Source: Intoshia linei
Taxonomy: Eukaryota; Orthonectida; Rhopaluridae
Assembly: GCA_001642005.1 (NCBI GenBank)
Contig: LWCA01000539.1
Coordinates: 1-23,990, forward strand
Direction: 5' to 3'
Length of the DNA: 23,990 nucleotides
The position numbers and the translations under genes were made by a program. This document shows positions 9,411 through 18,674 of the stretch, in pieces. The stretch's first letter is position 1; each line of letters opens with the position of its first letter. A model generated the notes under the pieces. It saw only the letters and a list, made by a program, of their open reading frames with translations. It had not been told where the DNA came from and searched no databases.

Positions 9411-9443
9411 TCTCGAATATAAGAAGACTTCTTATAATCGAGA
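9411..9443. repeat. Near-perfect hairpin at the right end of the 8585-9443 element
   Basis: TCTCGAATATAAGAAG (9411-9426) and CTTCTTATAATCGAGA (9428-9443) are inverted copies with one mismatch around a single central base. Confidence 0.7.
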
Positions 9444-9451
9444 CAAGACAG

Positions 9452-9480
9452 TAGGTTGATATAAATTTTATATCAACCTA
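9452..9480. repeat. Perfect 29-bp palindrome at the M13 exon 5 donor
   Basis: TAGGTTGATATAAA and its exact reverse complement flank one central base. On the minus strand the palindrome spans the exon 5/intron junction (donor GT at 9477-9476), so the pre-mRNA could fold the splice site into a stem. Confidence 0.8.
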
Positions 9481-10570
9481 TGCGATATGTTTCCTAGTAA
9501 TTCATTGATTTCGATTAAATATTTTTTATTCGTGGAAATTTTGGTATTGTTCATTATATTAATGTATTCTGAATAAATATCTTCAATGTTAAGCTAATAT
9601 TAATGTAAAATAAAAAATGGATAAAAATATAACATTGAATAATATATTGTCAACACTTTTAAAACTCATGATTGTATAGTCTTCCAACATTGTATCATCA
9701 GCAATCTTATTAATTTTTTCAATAATAGAATAAATTGTAGTAAGTCTTTGATTTATTATTGATATATTTTTATAATCGAAAAATTAAATCATTTCAAAAA
9801 AATTTTGTTTGAATTCATTACTTTGATCCACTTTGACGGGGTAAAACTATTAAGTGAATATAATTTAGAATATAATACACATTACATTTAATGCATAATT
9901 ATTTTCGTCAAAGAACAGATCGACGTTAATTATTCCATTTGAACCAATAATTTTATTAGCAATCAGGATAAGTTCATCAACATTTACATTTTTTTGACGA
10001 AATTTAATGTCCAAGGACAAATAATTAGATAATTTTTGAGAAATTTTTGCATATACATTTTGTATATCAAAAAAATTCAGCATCAAAATTAGAACAAGCT
10101 TCATAAAACATTTTTGTTTGTTTTACAGCTTTTGATGTGGTGAAAAGGTTGTTCAAAAGCAACTATAACTTAATTAAAGAGTATCATTTTATTAATTACT
10201 TTTTGAATTTGTAATTTAATTTCCATTTCCAAATTATAATTAAAATTTAAATCATCATTGTAATTTCCGCATGCAAATTGATAGAAATCTATACATGGGT
10301 TTAAGCTTTCATTCATATAACTTTTTATTTGTTTATCTAATTTTATACATTCTTTAGATAAACAAACCTAAATATTTCATTTATTTAACCGAATAATAAA
10401 GAGGTAATACTTACATCAACATTTTCTCTTTTCATAAAAAACACACGTATATATATACTCAATGAAAAAAGTATTATGAATATGATTAAAATCAATGATG
10501 CGGTTATCCTACGTACCCTATATTTTGTAAATACTTTCTTTGTGTAATAGTGATGTTTTCCTATAATCAT

Positions 10571-12051
10571 TTTATAAATTTAAAATATTATGTAAACAGA
10601 AATTAAGTTAGTTATTAATATTTACTATACATATTCTTATATAAAATTTTAAATTAGAAGAATATTTAATTTTTTACTATTATAATGTATTACTATTTTT
10701 AATTTTTTTACAGTGATTAGTCAAATATTGCCGACTGTTACACGCTTCAAAAAATGGTGTTCCTTTTTTTGATATTAAGACCTTAACACTTTTAATACGA
10801 TTGTTTTGCTATTTAGTATCGAAAAAGTTCACCACACTGGGTATCATTATATTCATGTCAAAAATTATACCTCAGTGAATCTTTTAAAAAATACAGAAAT
10901 AACTTTCTAATAATGTCGTTTTATGTTATTATTTCTTGTTTTCAGTATTATGAATTTTGAAAAGAATCTTCCGGTCATTCAGCAGACATTTTTGTATTCT
11001 AAAAGTTTTTTTAACAATTTTAAATACAAGTAATTCTTTTATTTACAATTAATATCTTATATTCAATTATTTTTATTATGAAACACTCGTGATCATCCCA
11101 AACACCATAATTCCTTTTTCCATCAGTTTAATAAATACATTAAAATGTTGAGGAATTTAATAGTCAAAATCTCATTTTATCTATTATCGAATTACTGTAT
11201 AATTTCCCAAATACTGTATTAAATATATCCAGAACCGTTGAGAGCCAGCAGTAGGCCAGGGCCAAATGGAAATTGTAGGCACCCTATAATTTTTTTTTAT
11301 TTAATTGATAATTGGGCGTCAATCAATGGATCTTATAAAAATATTTGTTAGATTTTTTCCACCGAATAATACGGATATTTCCGGTCTATGTACAGAAGCA
11401 TTATACGTTCGTGTAAAACAAAATTTAATGAATACAAACTGTCATTTGTTTTAAATAAAGTAGAAAGTATGTTGATGTTATTTCAAGGTAAAAAGTAATG
11501 GTTTGTGAACTGTAATTTTCATCCTTACAAATCTATCCAAAGTGAAAATGTCTGCGGAACTATTCATTTACACAACTGACTCCTATAAATATAAAAATAC
11601 ATACAGTAAGTCAGTTTTCTTCGGAGCATGAGCACATATTGAATAAATAATATAAATGCCATGTCAGAAAGTTATATTTTCACGGTCAAAAACATAAATG
11701 TTTATTTGAAAAATAAAAAAAAATGAGTCTAAAATTTTATAAACAAACTTTTAATAGCTTATTAATTAAACCTACCTTCCAATGACAAGATACAATTCAT
11801 TTACCCATGTTTTTATCGTGTATATAAAATATATAAAATGCCACTATCTAGTATAGATTCGACGATCATTAACTCGCACTAATACCTATAACTGTATCTA
11901 CAATAGTAAATAAATATTAAAAAAGAAGATAGGTAATACAAAGTCAATGCATTGAATTCTAAAAGTTTATTAACGACGTATGAGTCATGACTACTATTAC
12001 TATTTAATTTAGCAATATTGGCAATGATGAATTTATCAATTAATTAAATCA
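10571..12051. other. Large spacer, mostly empty
   Basis: About 1.5 kb between the divergent M13 relic and the gene at 12052. Apart from the doubtful ORF at 11326-11454, I see only AT-rich sequence. GGCCAGGGCC near 11258 with AGGCACCCTA near 11277 vaguely resembles hAT terminal sequence but has no partner end. An AP-1-like TGAGTCA at 11981-11987 lies about 65 bp upstream of the next ATG and may be chance. Confidence 0.4.
11326..11454 (+). CDS. Possible fragment of an AAA ATPase lid region (doubtful)
   Basis: A 42-codon frame reads 'PPNNTDISGLCTEALYVRV' in its middle. This resembles the '(G)AD-x-x-(A/G)LC-x-EA' helix after the ATPase core of AAA proteins. No Walker A, Walker B or arginine-finger exon is seen nearby and the similarity is short. 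It could be chance or a relic. Confidence 0.2.
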   Translation: MDLIKIFVRFFPPNNTDISGLCTEALYVRVKQNLMNTNCHLF

Positions 12052-13283
12052 ATGCGTAATTCTGACAAATCTAAAATGGATGTTGATTCTTACATGATGG
12101 ACATTTTGGACGATATGTTAAAAAATAAAAAAACTAAGGGTATATTTTATTAATCATTCTATTTATTTTTTTAGATTTCACATTACCAAACACCCATCTT
12201 AACAAAATTGTAGTTGTTTTTTTGATTTTATAAATGCGTCGTTTATTTAGATTGCAAAATCTACTTCGAATGATTTTAAAAACGATGATTTTGAAGCATT
12301 TATAGCTGATCCTAATGATGGTAATTTTAGATTAATTATTTTTTTACAATATTCATTTTTTAGGTTTTGACGATTTTGTTTCACCAATGTCATTGAATAG
12401 TTCAAAATTAAACAACCATGAAAAGAAAAGTGTTTTGAATATAATGGATTTTCAAAATTTTTTTGTTTCGAAAACTGAAATGAAAGATAAAATAAAACCA
12501 TCAGTTTATAAACCACCTAAGGTTTCAATGAACGTGCTAACTCCTCAAAATTCAAGAATAGATTCATATGAATCTACTCGCCCAGAATCATTTCACCAAA
12601 TTGACGATGAAGAATTAAATATTGATGCTCTAACCATAATTCCAAATAATTTTAAAAAATTGAATAAGACTGACAGTCAGGAAAAAAAGTCAAAAACTCA
12701 TTTTAAATCTAAAAGTATCTATTCTAATGTTAATATTTATTCAATCAACCCACCTGATTTTAAGTCGAATAGATTATCTTCTTCAGGTTCTATAAATAGT
12801 TATAATCTTGATATTGACAATGCTTTTCGAAGTAATAAATTGGATAATAGCAGCTCAGAAGTTGTAAATGAGAAAACGAGTATTATTATAAACGATGCTT
12901 TTTTTAACCCATCAAGTAAACATGAATTAAATGATGGGGGATCACTTGCCAGGCTAGACCACAGATCAATGACAAAATTGGAAATTGTTCTGCCAAAGCT
13001 TTCTCCTACATTTGAAAACAGAAAAAGTGAAATAAATAAAATTAGAGATGCTTCTTTGAACAATTCCAATGATACAGATTTTAATGATTTCAAATCGTCT
13101 TCGAAGAAAAGTAATGGATCAGAATCGCAATTAGAAAATAATAAATTAAACCGTTCCGGTAAAATTGAAATTTCAAAGGAAAACGGAGGAATTAATGAAG
13201 ATTTAAATTCATTCGACGACTACTTTGAAGAAATAAGTGAACATTCGAATACAAACAATTATACTAATATACCAGGAATATAA
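12052..13283 (+). CDS. Disordered acidic Ser/Asn-rich protein, 370 aa, function unknown
   Basis: Four exons: 12052-12139, 12175-12209, 12251-12320 and 12364-13283, with introns of 35, 41 and 43 nt, all GT...TAG. The total of 1113 nt is an exact multiple of three. The N-terminal part has 'MMDILDDML', and three Asp/Phe clusters follow ('NDDFEAF', 'GFDDFV', and near the C-terminus 'SFDDYFEEI'). Between them the protein is low-complexity, rich in Ser, Asn, Lys and Asp, and probably disordered. No signal peptide, membrane segment or catalytic motif is visible. Repeated acidic-hydrophobic clusters in a disordered chain suggest an adaptor or docking protein, but this is inference only. It ends 17 nt from the convergent H2A.Z stop, so the 3' UTRs must overlap or be tiny. 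Confidence 0.8.
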
Positions 13284-13300
13284 AGTTTTTAATTAAATAT

Positions 13301-13823
13301 TTACGACTCTTCCGGAATAGGCATATTTGTATCTGGATTAATCTTTGGCTTGATTAAAACTTTGTGTATATGAGGTATTACACCTCCACCGGCAATTGTA
13401 GCTTTTATAAGAGTATCTAATTCTTCGTCACCTCTGATAGCTAGTTGTAAATGTCTGGGTGTAATTCTTTTTACTTTTAAATCTTTACTGGCATTTCCTG
13501 CTAATTCAAGAACTTCAGCAGTAAGATATTCCAAAATGGCAGCTAATAATTTATCAATTTACAATATTAGAATTTACCTGCATAAACCGCTGCTGTCGCC
13601 CCAACTCTTCCATTTGAGGTTACTCTGTTTTTGAGCATTCTATGTAATCTTCCAACAGGAAACTAGAAGAATTGTATGGTTTCATATTCTCATTACAAAC
13701 CTGTAGTCCGGCTCTAACTGACCTAGATATTCCTTTAATTTTAACTTTTCCTTTTGCTTCTTTTCCAGCTTTTCCTCCAGCCTATTTTAAATTTTATATT
13801 AAAAATTTGTATAAATTCACCAT
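13301..13823 (-). CDS. H2A.Z: Histone variant H2A.Z
   Basis: Exons 13823-13821 (the ATG alone), 13781-13701, 13662-13578 and 13542-13301; introns 39, 38 and 35 nt; 411 nt in total, 136 aa. It matches H2A.Z rather than canonical H2A: N-terminus '[14 protein letters not shown]', '[14 protein letters not shown]', then '[20 protein letters not shown]' and '[16 protein letters not shown]' with the H2A.Z acidic patch and '[10 protein letters not shown]'. It replaces H2A in promoter-proximal nucleosomes after deposition by SWR1/SRCAP-type remodellers. The first three residues after Met are split from the ATG by an intron, so the start depends on splicing. The C-terminal tail is unusual: the common 'SLIGKKG' is replaced by 'VLIKPK' followed by a Pro/acidic extension ending 'IPEES', making it about 8 residues longer than the human protein. 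Confidence 0.95.
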
Positions 13824-14169
13824 TTTTGATATTGTAAAATAGAATTATAAATATGAATAATTTAAATGTAGTTTATCGCGTTTCCATATCACCGCTACTT
13901 ATTTTTATTTTTACCATGGATTTTATACTTTCTTGACTTGATATCACACATTTCAAAATTACCATAGAATTAACAATCCATTTTTAGTATTAATTAATTA
14001 TAATCTTTAAATGAATTCATTTATTATACAAACGACGGTTTTATAAGATGTGATCACCGTTTCTTTATTTTTATCGTTTTTAAAAATAAACAAAAATAAT
14101 TTAAAATTTGTGCCTTGACTTTGTTGGAATGGTAACTATAGAACGCAATAAAAATAGTTGTTTCAGGCC
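13824..14169. promoter_or_regulatory. Divergent promoter region between H2A.Z and ubinuclein
   Basis: 346 bp separate the two start codons on opposite strands. It has no coding content and must contain both transcription starts unless long 5' UTR introns exist. It includes a local GC-richer patch (TTTATCGCGTTTCC at 13873-13886) in otherwise AT-rich DNA. No TATA box or histone-type element can be assigned confidently. Confidence 0.55.
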
Positions 14170-16708
14170 ATGTCCGGCACTAGATATAATATTAAATTGA
14201 AAGAACCTAATGACGATTCATATTCAGAGTTTTCATATTTTTATTTGAGTGATTACAAGGTAATTCCATTTTTACTACATATATTTATTGACTAGAATGA
14301 GGATGAACCTAATGGATGTATTGTGATTGATAATATTGACGTTGATTATGCCACAATTGAAAAATTGGTTTTTTATTTAAATTTGATTTACTAACTTAGA
14401 GTTAGAATCAAAAAAACAAAAAACGCAAACTATACGAAGAAGATTTAGTAGATCTTACTGATGGGTACGATATTGACGACCCCTTTATCGATGATACCGA
14501 AGTCGTAATTGGATTTTTTGCAAAAACTTATTTTAATTAGTTTGATGAACAATTACCATATTGGTTGACCACAGATAGAGGAGGATTTTATATAAATAAA
14601 GGAATTTTAAATTTTAAAAGAGTTAATAGAGACGAATCTACACAAATTAATGTTATGCCAGACCTGCAGCTCATCGACAAAGAAAAAAATAAAGTAATAT
14701 TTATTTGTATGTAATTAAATTGTTGTAGATTAAGCAAAAACCAAAAAAAATATGTATTGATGATACCGAATGTGATGATGCTCTTAAAGGTTTTTGAAAT
14801 TGAAATTAAATTAAATTTTAGCTGCAATAGCGTTTGTGAAACCAGAAGACACTGATGTTGTGGAAGTCATGAAAAAATTGCCCGTACTCGTTGTATTTTA
14901 TTAGTGTATCATAATTTTAGATTAGTTATTCAGCAGTCGATACAAAGGAATTGGAGACAGTGATTTTACAGTAATTATAATTGTTAAAATTTAAAATAAG
15001 TCTATGCAAAAATGTTATTTGGTGATCATTAACCTGAAAATTCATACAATTAATTTTTTAAATTCCGTGATTAACTTTTGAATATGATGGAATCATCTCT
15101 TGTGATTGTTGATATTGGGCAGCTGATTATTACATAATTTTTATAAAAAATTAACGTGGCATTGCGCAATGTGCTATAAAATATAAAAGGTCCACAATTC
15201 GAGTCCTTAAAAAACACATTTTATATAATTAAAAGAACTATGTGAAAGTTTTAACTTATCCTATTATGCTACTTGGTTATTCATATTAATTGAAAATATC
15301 ACACTATCTGTCACGCATCAGTAATTTTTTATTTTAAAAATAAGAGAATTAACTATAATCAATTGGATAACCATTGTCAACTTAGTGGTATGAAATAATA
15401 TGGTTGACGGTTGTAAAGTAATAATTTCTTTCAGTTTTTGGTTATAAAAAACGATGATTGAATTTTGAAAAATTTTGTGGGGTAAAAAAATTAATAAATA
15501 CTATTAACAAAATTTTTCCGTCATTTCATATATAATTATTAATTACCTTGCAATGCCCTTATACCTTCTACGTGCCAAACTTTTTAAATATGTATTGCTT
15601 ATCTGGCGTTCACAGTTTTTTTGCGATAGGACTTACTTTTCGAAAAAAATTTCTGTAATCGCCCACTAGTAAAATTATGAAATGTTTTATTAAATAGCAG
15701 GGTTACTACACTTTAAGTGTAATTTATTAATTTTATATTATTTTTAATAGATTGATCAATTATTCTGAAAACTTTGAAGAAAGTGTAAATACTCTGTTTT
15801 GGGCTTGGATAAGTAAATTTTTGCGATCAAAAAAATATTTAATTAATAAAATGTGTATACAAAATGGAGAATCAAAATTGAAAAAGTTGATAAGTTTATT
15901 ACATTGTCAAATTGACAGTCAAATGCCGCTTTCCATTAAAAATTACCAAGAAAATGTGCAAAATTTCAAATCAATGACAATGAAAAACCTTGAAAATTCT
16001 AATGATAAAATTTGTGGTACTTCAATGGTTAGCATTCCTCTGTATAAGCCTAAAATGATATTTGTGTTTACTCCGGAAATTATACTTTTGATGAGGAGAA
16101 TAGTTTCTGAAAAACTATCTCACGTTAAGTATTACTCAATATGTATCAATAATAAGGATGACGCCATTCAATACATTAAGAACTTTTTTAAAGTTAGCAT
16201 CAAGCATCTATGGTCGAAGGGTTGGATATCCGCCACCATATTTTTGAGAAAAGTATCAGTTGTATTTTCAAAGTATTCTAATAAACCTGAAAATAAAATA
16301 AAATTTCATACTGAATCAAAACCAAATCAACGTATTTTACAAACTGGCGTGTCTGACACACAAAGTATTATGGTTGCAACAAATAATGTCGACATAGACC
16401 ATGGATACTCCAAGGAATATCACGATAAATTAAAAACCAATACATTTATGAATTTAGCAAATACAATTCCTACTCCTATTACCAAAATTCCATCTCTCAT
16501 TCAACTATCTCTGGAATCAAATCCAATCTCATCTATCAAAGAAAATTTAGTCAGTACCGTAAATGATATCAATCTCGATAGTATTACGACAAAAAACATT
16601 CAACCAGGCGTAGAAATGTTCTTTGAAAATACAGATCCTGTTATAATATCAGATAACAGTCAAGATGAGGCTAATAACCTCCAATCACAAAGTTTATTTT
16701 CCGGTTAA
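14170..16708 (+). CDS. UBN: Ubinuclein (HIRA histone-chaperone complex subunit), 514 aa
   Basis: Eight exons: 14170-14259, 14296-14367, 14406-14504, 14541-14693, 14729-14789, 14822-14883, 14921-14970 and 15751-16708. Introns are 36, 38, 36, 35, 32, 37 and 780 nt; coding length is 1545 nt, exactly 515 codons. Exons 3-4 encode the Hpc2-related/HRD domain (about residues 70-115): 'DGYDIDDPFIDDTEV', 'LTTDRGGFYINKGIL'. In ubinuclein/Hpc2 this domain binds H3.3-H4. Exons 7-8 encode the ubinuclein middle domain (about 180-370): 'MPLSIKNYQENVQ' matches the family's 'MPEQ...YQEDCQ', and 'HLWSKGWI' matches 'PLWPKGWM'. The C-terminal part is Ser/Asn-rich and disordered. The last intron, far longer than the others, is supported because it joins two halves of a conserved helix in phase. 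The ATG follows 'TTTCAG|GCC', which could be a 5' UTR splice or trans-splice acceptor. The UBN1/UBN2 split is a vertebrate one, so the symbol is generic. Confidence 0.92.
14971..15750 (+). other. Long (780-nt) ubinuclein intron
   Basis: GTAATT donor and TTAATAG acceptor. Twenty times longer than its neighbours, so probably expanded by insertion, but no transposon ends are clear. It contains the perfect palindrome CATTGCGCAATG (15160-15171) followed by a pol III B-box-like AATTCGAGTCC, and TACACTTTAAGTGTA (15707-15721), 7-bp arms around one base. Confidence 0.7.
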
Positions 16709-16750
16709 ATTTTGATATAATGTAAATCCTACAAATCTTGTAATTTTTAA

Positions 16751-16756
16751 AATAAA
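16751..16756 (+). terminator. Polyadenylation signal of ubinuclein
   Basis: AATAAA lies 43 nt after the ubinuclein stop codon, at the usual distance for a short 3' UTR, in an A/T-rich tract. Confidence 0.55.
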
Positions 16757-16826
16757 ATACATTTTGTATAGTCTTATTGAGAATCTGGAAGATGGTACAA
16801 GAGTTCGAAGTATTTATTATTTAAAT

Positions 16827-17954
16827 CAGGCATTCTCAACGGGGTCTATGAAAATTATATACATTTTCAGTAACATAAAGTCGTTTTTTTAAAACAAAAT
16901 TTAATTTTATTTTCTTGGTTGTTGATAAATATTGATATTAAAGCAATTAACATTGGAGATTTCTCGAAAAAATGAAAGTTAAAATGTATTATTCATCAAT
17001 ATAAATTGAACTCAAAGGAACTGATTATCTTGTTTTTTTACAGAATTGAAAACTCATTGTAGTTTTTGAATGTTTTATATGATCAATTGCACCATATCTT
17101 ATTAATAAAGTAAAAATTTCCAATAGGTTGGTTTATTCTTCTCTCCTGATTGATTTGTTTTCAGCTGGCACAAGGATACATTTATTTTATGATAATGCTG
17201 TTTCATCAACATCGTTATAATTCCACGTAGCTGCGAAGATATTTCGAACAAACAATAATCATGAAATCTTTCTTTTTTGGTCAGATTATTCTTTGATATA
17301 AAGTATTTTGAAGGATTACTTTTTATCAGGTTATAACTTGATATTTTAAATCGATGTCGTTTATAAGAATAAAAAAAGCTCACTAATACTAATATAAAAC
17401 GAGCAAATCATGTAAAAGTAAATTCTTTGGTATTAAATTAAATTACTTACAACTGTAAAATCTTATTGGGAAACCTCCATTGTTTTATTTTAGGAGCATC
17501 GGTTTTATTTAATTATTTTATTAAAATTTATGACCGAGCCAAGTTTTTAGTCATAAAAAAAGCTTTAAATTGAAAAGGGGACAAAAAATCATTCAATATT
17601 CATGATTCTATAAAACATGAACCAAAGGATATAAAATATTAATTTTTAACAAAGATGATAAATAATATTGACTTTTTATTGATCTGATAAAATATGTAGT
17701 AAACAATTAATAAGGTACTGTAAACAATACCTGAAAACATGTTCCATTTTGAGAACATTGATGGGTTAAAGGTTAACATTAATAGTTTATCATATCGTAA
17801 AAATAGAGTACTCCATGTCTTTTGACCATCATTCGTTTCACCCAAATGTAATGATTCATTAAAAATTATTATTATTATTAATTTTTTTGGGGTCCACAGG
17901 TTTTTTGTAATATCATCTTAGGGGTCCACAGCGAAAAATGGTTGAGAATGCCTG
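16827..17954. mobile_element. hAT transposon remnant with perfect 8-bp TSD
   Basis: Begins CAGGCATTCTCAAC and ends with its exact reverse complement GTTGAGAATGCCTG. Flanks are ATTTAAAT at 16819-16826 and ATTTAAAT at 17955-17962, a perfect 8-bp target-site duplication as made by hAT transposases. The 1128-bp body has GGGGTCTATG next to the left end and two copies of GGGGTCCACAG near the right end. No transposase motif is recognisable in either strand, so it is probably a non-autonomous deletion derivative. It has a short ATT microsatellite at about 17866-17880. The perfect termini and TSD suggest fairly recent insertion. Confidence 0.92.
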
Positions 17955-17962
17955 ATTTAAAT

Positions 17963-18640
17963 TATGAACTTATATATAAAGTTCACTTCTCATAGTGATT
18001 ATATCACTACACATATTTATAATTACAGTACAATTGCTTCAATTTTGACGATAATAATTAATGGCCAATCACTTTTATAGTATAAAAACTTTTTAAAACT
18101 ACAAAAAACTGTAAATTTTCTTATTAAATTATATTATATTATGCAAATATGTGTGCCCTGCAGAAAATTGAAAAAGAGCTAAACTACCATTTCACATAGG
18201 GTCAGCTAAATCAGATTTTTAATTCTTTGTATCGAAAAAACTTTTTTTCTTAAATTTGCAGCGTTCCCTTGCAAAATATTATACTATAATAAAGATTTTC
18301 AGCACGCATCCAACAAATATAAAATGCGTCCTATTTTATATGTTTTTCTGACAAAATCTGCTCCAATGGGAAAAAAGTTGGGAAACCTATATTAGAGAAT
18401 AAAAAATGCAAAGTAGATCGTATTGATTTTATCTATTATAATCTTTATCAGATGTTCATCCTAAAAGGTTATTCATTGGGAAAAATATAAAACTATCAAA
18501 CATTTTAACTATTGTACAATATATTCATTGTCAGTTTTTTTCAAACTTTTTGTGCGAATTTGAGTGACCACTCGCGACCCACTGTTTAAAGATTTTATTT
18601 TTTTATATATTTGAATAATTTCATTTTTAGCAACCCATTT
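17963..18640. other. Spacer without recognisable gene
   Basis: AT-rich. CTCGCGACCCACTG at 18570-18583 resembles the subterminal GGGTCGCGA sequence of hAT/Charlie-type elements (reverse strand), so part of this is probably old transposon. Confidence 0.35.
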
Positions 18641-18674
18641 AAATATTTATCATGTTGCCCCGTTTGAGATTCTG
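18641..18674. mobile_element. Orphan right end of a hAT-like element
   Basis: Reverse-complemented, the sequence ending at 18674 starts CAGAATCTCAAACGGGG, close to the terminus of the 16827 element (CAGGCATTCTCAACGGGG). No matching left end is found, so only a boundary can be suggested. Confidence 0.4.

Larger units (their letters stand above)
8585..9443. mobile_element. Inverted-repeat element inside an M13 intron
   Basis: TCTCGATTATAAG at 8585-8597 is matched perfectly by CTTATAATCGAGA at 9431-9443, with further partial matching inward, bounding 859 bp. It sits inside the 945-nt M13 intron (9477-8533). Removing it leaves about 86 nt, closer to the other introns. No target-site duplication or transposase is recognised, so the class is unknown. 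Confidence 0.5.
8101..10570 (-). pseudogene. M13-family (neprilysin-like) metallopeptidase, interrupted and incomplete
   Basis: Seven exons: 10570-10415, 10367-10200, 10162-9886, 9846-9634, 9593-9478, 8532-8398 and 8362-8101. Introns are 47, 37, 39, 40, 945 and 35 nt. It begins as a type II membrane protein: about 21 basic cytosolic residues, then one transmembrane segment (about 22-43). The ectodomain opens with the M13 cysteine pattern 'CLSKEC' (Cys54, Cys59) and 'NPCIDFYQFACGNY' (Cys77, Cys85), then 'KAVKQTKMFYEACSN', 'DELILIANKIIGSNG', 'KYLIEINELLGN' and 'LNDYIIWTILQNI', all in family order. Intact members cleave extracellular peptides with a zinc HExxH/ENxADxGG site. Those motifs, in the C-terminal half, are absent here. 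Two lesions are seen: a 7-T run (10075-10069) shifts the frame, and TAA at 9786-9784 interrupts exon 4. The exon 7 end is unresolved. A frameshift in a T-run could be a sequencing error, but the stop and missing C-terminus favour a pseudogene. Confidence 0.8.

Noticed and set aside
9784-9786. Non-standard genetic code (TAA as a sense codon) to explain the M13 stop
   Set aside because: DRG2, H2A.Z and ubinuclein have no in-frame TAA or TAG internally and end with standard stops.
11981-11987. AP-1-like TGAGTCA upstream of the gene at 12052
   Set aside because: A single 7-bp match in 24 kb is expected by chance and no companion elements are seen; mentioned only in the spacer entry.
12800-13093. 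Minus-strand ORF of 97 codons (and one at 12247-12516)
   Set aside because: Antisense to the spliced disordered-protein gene. The second also crosses the intron at 12321-12363 and has no recognisable product.
14588-14827. Minus-strand 79-codon ORF
   Set aside because: Antisense to ubinuclein exons 4-6 and crosses their introns.
17102-17845. Two minus-strand ORFs (93 and 68 codons) inside the hAT element at 16827-17954
   Set aside because: Checked for transposase motifs (BED finger, catalytic blocks, ERSFS dimerisation region); none found, so they are treated as chance frames.
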